Below are positions 60,901 to 64,000 of a DNA stretch of 64,000 nt, piece by piece. Position numbers and translations under genes: made by a program. Below the pieces are notes generated by a model that saw nothing but the letters and a program-made list of their open reading frames with translations, was not told the origin of the DNA and made no database searches. This DNA is from Chaunax sp. Z400 (taxonomy: Eukaryota > Chordata > Actinopteri > Lophiiformes > Chaunacidae): positions 28,735,326-28,799,325 of the forward strand of contig CM075194.1 of NCBI GenBank assembly GCA_037577475.1, written 5' to 3'. Position 1 is the stretch's first letter. Every line of letters starts with the position of its first letter.

Positions 60901-61593
60901 TAATACAATCAATGAGTTATGGAGAAGGGGTGGGATTGAATTAGTTTGGACTTCTTCTCACTCCTTTTCGAATATGTAAACAAGTCAAGTGTTTTACATT
61001 TCTTGCTTTATGCTTTTCACTGTCTGTAAATATTATGTCCACTATCTTTACGTATTCGAAATAAACATCTCAATCAATCAATCAAAAAACCTTTGGCTTG
61101 TGGCTGAAGCAGAAGCTCTGGGCTTTTCCTGCTCTAAACTATCCTTATTATATCTGCCTGTAAAAATCAGTCAACCTCTAGATTAACGTTATCAAAACCT
61201 ATCATCACCTGATCAACTAATATGCTTCCAACACTAGAGAGAATAAAATGTACATTTTATGGCTCAGAAAACTCACCATTCTTCCGATGAATGAGGTCCT
61301 GAACCAGCGGTTTGGCCACGTCCTCAAACACGTCCTCCTGACTGGCACCACTGCCAAATACCCCGGAGAATGTGTAGTACTGCATCCATATAGAACACAA
61401 AGTAAAACACAATCAAACAATGATGCCATGAACAGAAATCACTGACAGCCTGTATAGAATTTACACCAACCTTTTCGCGCTGCTCATTTCCGGTAACGCC
61501 AGGGGCATTCCGGTCAGCCATCAGAACTGTAGAGGTGTCGCAAAACTCCACAGATTCAAGTTGTTCCAAAACCGGACGAATACGACAAAATAC
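57985..61593 (-). pseudogene. KIF23/MKLP1-like kinesin motor region with nonsense change (copy 2)
   Basis: Exons in gene order: 61471-61593, 61277-61379, 59623-59759, 59421-59506, 59190-59300, 58911-59005, 58629-58747, 58410-58479, 58234-58313, 57985-58104. Splice sites and phases equal copy 1. A single plus-strand G to C change at 59231 (24089 in copy 1) turns the Tyr codon TAC of the FEIYGEY segment into TAG, ending the frame within the motor domain. Two other exon changes noticed are silent (Arg in the first exon, Gly in the P-loop exon). If copy 1 is expressed, this copy or allele would be null. Confidence 0.8.
59890..61084 (+). mobile_element. 5'-truncated LINE with (TCAA)n tail (copy 2)
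   Basis: Same 224-codon RT remnant (59890-60564) and tail as at 24746-25940, so the insertion predates the duplication. Confidence 0.8.
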
Positions 61594-61625
61594 CTATAAT
61601 ACAGATGAAAGATGATGAGATACAG

Positions 61626-64000
61626 ATCATTGTGTCTTTGTGTGTTTGTGTTTGTGTGTTTGTGTGTTTGTGTTTGTGTGTTTGTGTGTTTGTGTTTGTG
61701 TGTTTGTGTGTTTGTGTTTGTGTGTTTGTGTGTTTGTGTTTGTGTGTTTGTGTTTTCGTGTGTGTTTTTACTCCAGCTGTGTGCGCGTGTGTGTTTTTTA
61801 CTCCAGCTGTGTGTGCTTGTGTGCGTGTCTGTGTTTTTTACTCCAGCTGTGTGTGCGTGTGCGTGTGTGTGTTTTTACTCCAGCTGTGTGTGCGTGTGTG
61901 TGTGTGTTTTTTACTCCAGCTGTGTGCGTGTGCGTGTGTGTGTGTTTTTACTCCAGCTGTGTGTGCGTGTGTGTTTTTTACTCCAGCTGTGTGTGCGTGT
62001 GTGTGTTTTTTACTCTAGCTGTGTGCGTGTGCGTGTGTGTTTTTTACTCCAGCTGTGTGCGTGTGCGTGTGTGTTTTTTACTCCAGCTGTGTGTGCGCGT
62101 GTGTGGGGTTTTAACTCCAGCTGTGTGCGTGTGCGTGTGCGTGTGTGTTTTTACTCCAGCTGTGTGTGCGTGTGCGTGTGTGTGTTTTTTACTCCAGCTG
62201 TGTGTGCGTGTGTGTGTTTTTTACTCCAGCTCTGTGTGCGTGTGCGTGTGTGTGTTTTTTACTCCAGCTGTATGTGCGTGTGCGTGTGCGTGTGTGTGTT
62301 TTTTACTCCAGCTGTGTGTGCGTGTGTGTGTTTTTTACTCCAGCTGTGTGTGTGTGTGCGTGTGTGTGTTTTTTACTCCAGCTGTAGGTGCGTGTGTGAT
62401 TTTTACTCCAGCTGTGTGCGTGTGGTGATTTTTACTACAGCTGTGTGCGTGTGCGTGTGTGTGATTTTTACTCCAGCTGTGTGTGTGTGTGTGTGTTTTT
62501 TACTCCAGCTGTGTGTGCTTGTGCGTGTGTGTGTTTTTTACTCCAGCTTTGTGTGCGCGCGCGTGTGTGTGTGTTTTTTACTCCAGCTGTGTGCGTGTGT
62601 GATTTTTACTCCAGCTGTGTGCGTGTGTTTTACTCCAGCTGTGTGCGCGTGCGCGTGTGTGTGTTTTTTACTCCAGCTGTGTGCGTGTGTGATTTTTACT
62701 CCAGCTGTGTGCGTGTGTTTTACTCCAGCTGTGTGCGTGTGTGTGTTTTTTACTCCAGCTGTGTGTGCGTGTGTGATTTTTACTCCAGCTGTGTGTGTGT
62801 GTTTTACTCCAGCTGTGTGCGCGTGTGTGTTTTACTCCAGCTGTGTGCGCGTGTGTGTGTTTTTTTACTCCAGCTGTGTGCGTGTGTGTGTTTTTTACTC
62901 TAGCTGTGTGCGTGTTTGTGTTTTTTACTCCAGCTGTGTGTGCGTGTGCGTGTGTGTGTTTTTTACTCCAGCTGTGTGTGCGTGTGCGTGTGTGTGTTTT
63001 TTACCCCAGCTCTGTGTGCGTGTGTGTGTTTTTTACTCCAGCTTTGTGTGCGTGTGCGTGTGTGTGTTTTTTACTCCAGCTGTGTGTGCGTGTGTGTGTT
63101 TTTTACTCCAGCTGTGTGTGCGTGTGTGTGTTTTTTACTCCAGCTGTGTGTGCGTGTGCGTGTGTGTGTTTTTTACTCCAGCTGTGTGTGCGTGTGTGTG
63201 TTTTTTACTCCAGCTGTGTGTGCGTGTGTGTGTTTTTTACCCCAGCTCTGTGTGCGTGTGCGTGTGTGTGTTTTTTACTCCAGCTGTGTGTGTGTGTGCG
63301 TGTGCGTGTGTGTGTTTTTTACTCCAGCTGTGTGTGTGTGTGCGTGTTTGTTTTTTACTCCAGCTGTAGGTGCGTGTGTGATTTATACTCCAGCTGTGTG
63401 CGTGTGTGTGATTTTTACTCCAGCTGTGTGCGTGTGTGTGTGATTTTTACTCCAGCTGTGTGTGTGTGTGTGTGTTTTTTACTCCAGCTGTGTGCGTGTG
63501 CGCGTGTGTGTGATTTTTACTCCAGCTGTGTGTGCGTGTGTGTTTTACTCCAGCTGTGTGTGCGTGTGTTTCTTTACTCCAGCTGTGTGCGTGTGTGTGT
63601 TTTTTACTCTAGCTGTGTGCGTGTGCGTGTGTGTGTTTTTTACTCCAGCTGTGTGCTTGTGTGTGTGTTTTTTACTCCAGCTGTGTGTGCGTGTGGGTGT
63701 GTGTGTTTTTTACTACAGCTGTGTGTGTGTTTTTTACTCCAGCTGTGTGTGCGTGTGCGTGTGTGTGTTTTTTACTCCAGCTGTGTGTGCGCGTGTGTGT
63801 GTGTTTTCTACTCCAGCTGTGTGTGCGTGTGTGTTTTTTACTCCAGCTGTGTGCGCGTGTGTGTGTTTTTTACTCCAGCTGTGTGTGCGTGTGTGTGTTT
63901 TTACTCCAGCTGTGTGCGTGTGCGTGTGTGTGTGTCTTTTACTCCAGCTGTGTGTGCGCGTGTGTTTGTGTTTTTTACTCCAGCTGTGTGTGCGTGTGCG
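61626..64000. repeat. TTTGTG array and GT-rich minisatellite (copy 2, runs off window)
   Basis: TTTGTG microsatellite to about 61755, then the TTTTTTACTCCAGCTGTGTG minisatellite to the window end. Variant order is recognisably related to 26756-28300 but with unit gains and losses, for example around 62570-62900 and after 63050. Confidence 0.95.

Larger units (their letters stand above)
33333..64000 (+). repeat. 33.3-kb tandem duplication, copy 2 (cut by window end)
   Basis: Direct repeat of 1 to about 28.8 kb. Observed offsets are 33332 (gene at 34 kb), 33334 and 33333 (37-40 kb), 33368 (42-46 kb), 33295 (46.4-49.5 kb), 33187 (50.5 kb), 35137-35142 (55-59.5 kb) and 35144 (59.6-61.6 kb). The junction at 33332/33333 is blunt in appearance, with no transposon end recognised at it. 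Confidence 0.97.

Overview
This is eukaryotic DNA, almost certainly from a teleost fish. It has intron-split genes with GT-AG borders, fragments of non-LTR retrotransposons of kinds common in fish, tRNA-derived SINE-like modules and very heavy micro- and minisatellite content. No operons, ribosome-binding sites or CRISPR arrays are visible. Species cannot be read from the sequence.

The dominant feature is a direct tandem duplication. Bases 1-33332 (copy 1) are repeated head to tail from 33333, and the window ends inside copy 2. Unique stretches are nearly identical: in the first 3.6 kb I saw only three substitutions (204/33536, 1003/34335, 3181/36513). Most differences are array lengths. The offset between copies is 33332 at the start, 33368 after the AT/GA arrays, 33295 after a GT array, 33187 after a 108-bp minisatellite, about 35137 after the tRNA-like satellite and 35144 near the end. 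This is either a very recent segmental duplication or two haplotypes placed in tandem by the assembler. The window cannot decide which.

Layout of one unit (copy 1 coordinates). 1-3.6 kb: a short plus-strand multi-exon gene of unknown function with promoter-like motifs and a polyA signal. 4.27-5.45 kb: a gene-like repeat block carrying a 35-codon Cys-rich ORF, repeated at 14.18-15.36 kb. 5.27-6.5 kb: tRNA-like modules, a reverse transcriptase fragment and a DNA transposon fragment. 7.7-9.1 kb: AT, TTTA, GA and trinucleotide arrays. 9.2-11.8 kb: minus-strand Ser/Pro-rich repeated exons and an SGNH-hydrolase-like ORF. 12.2-17.3 kb: a SINE-like fragment, a 15-bp hairpin, a GT array, a 37-nt palindrome and a 108-bp GC-rich minisatellite. 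17.5 kb: a promoter-like YY1/ETS site cluster. 18.0-21.2 kb: a 144-bp tandem satellite whose monomer is tRNA-like, then a 0.5-kb direct repeat. 21.8-22.4 kb: a LINE endonuclease fragment. 22.8-26.4 kb: a minus-strand KIF23/MKLP1-like kinesin motor region, ten exons that chain in frame, with a 5'-truncated LINE in one intron. 26.5-32.1 kb: a 5.6-kb GT-rich minisatellite. 32.6 kb: a TATA-type promoter with a short first exon.

The most informative differences between copies are a nonsense change (TAC to TAG) in the kinesin-like gene of copy 2, and a 2-kb rearrangement in the tRNA-like satellite. Copy 2 there has exactly six more 144-bp monomers, an inverted set of tRNA-like modules and a private array of about 50 copies of a 9-mer. 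The very long ORFs in the GT, GA and 9-mer arrays are repeat artefacts and are not listed as genes.
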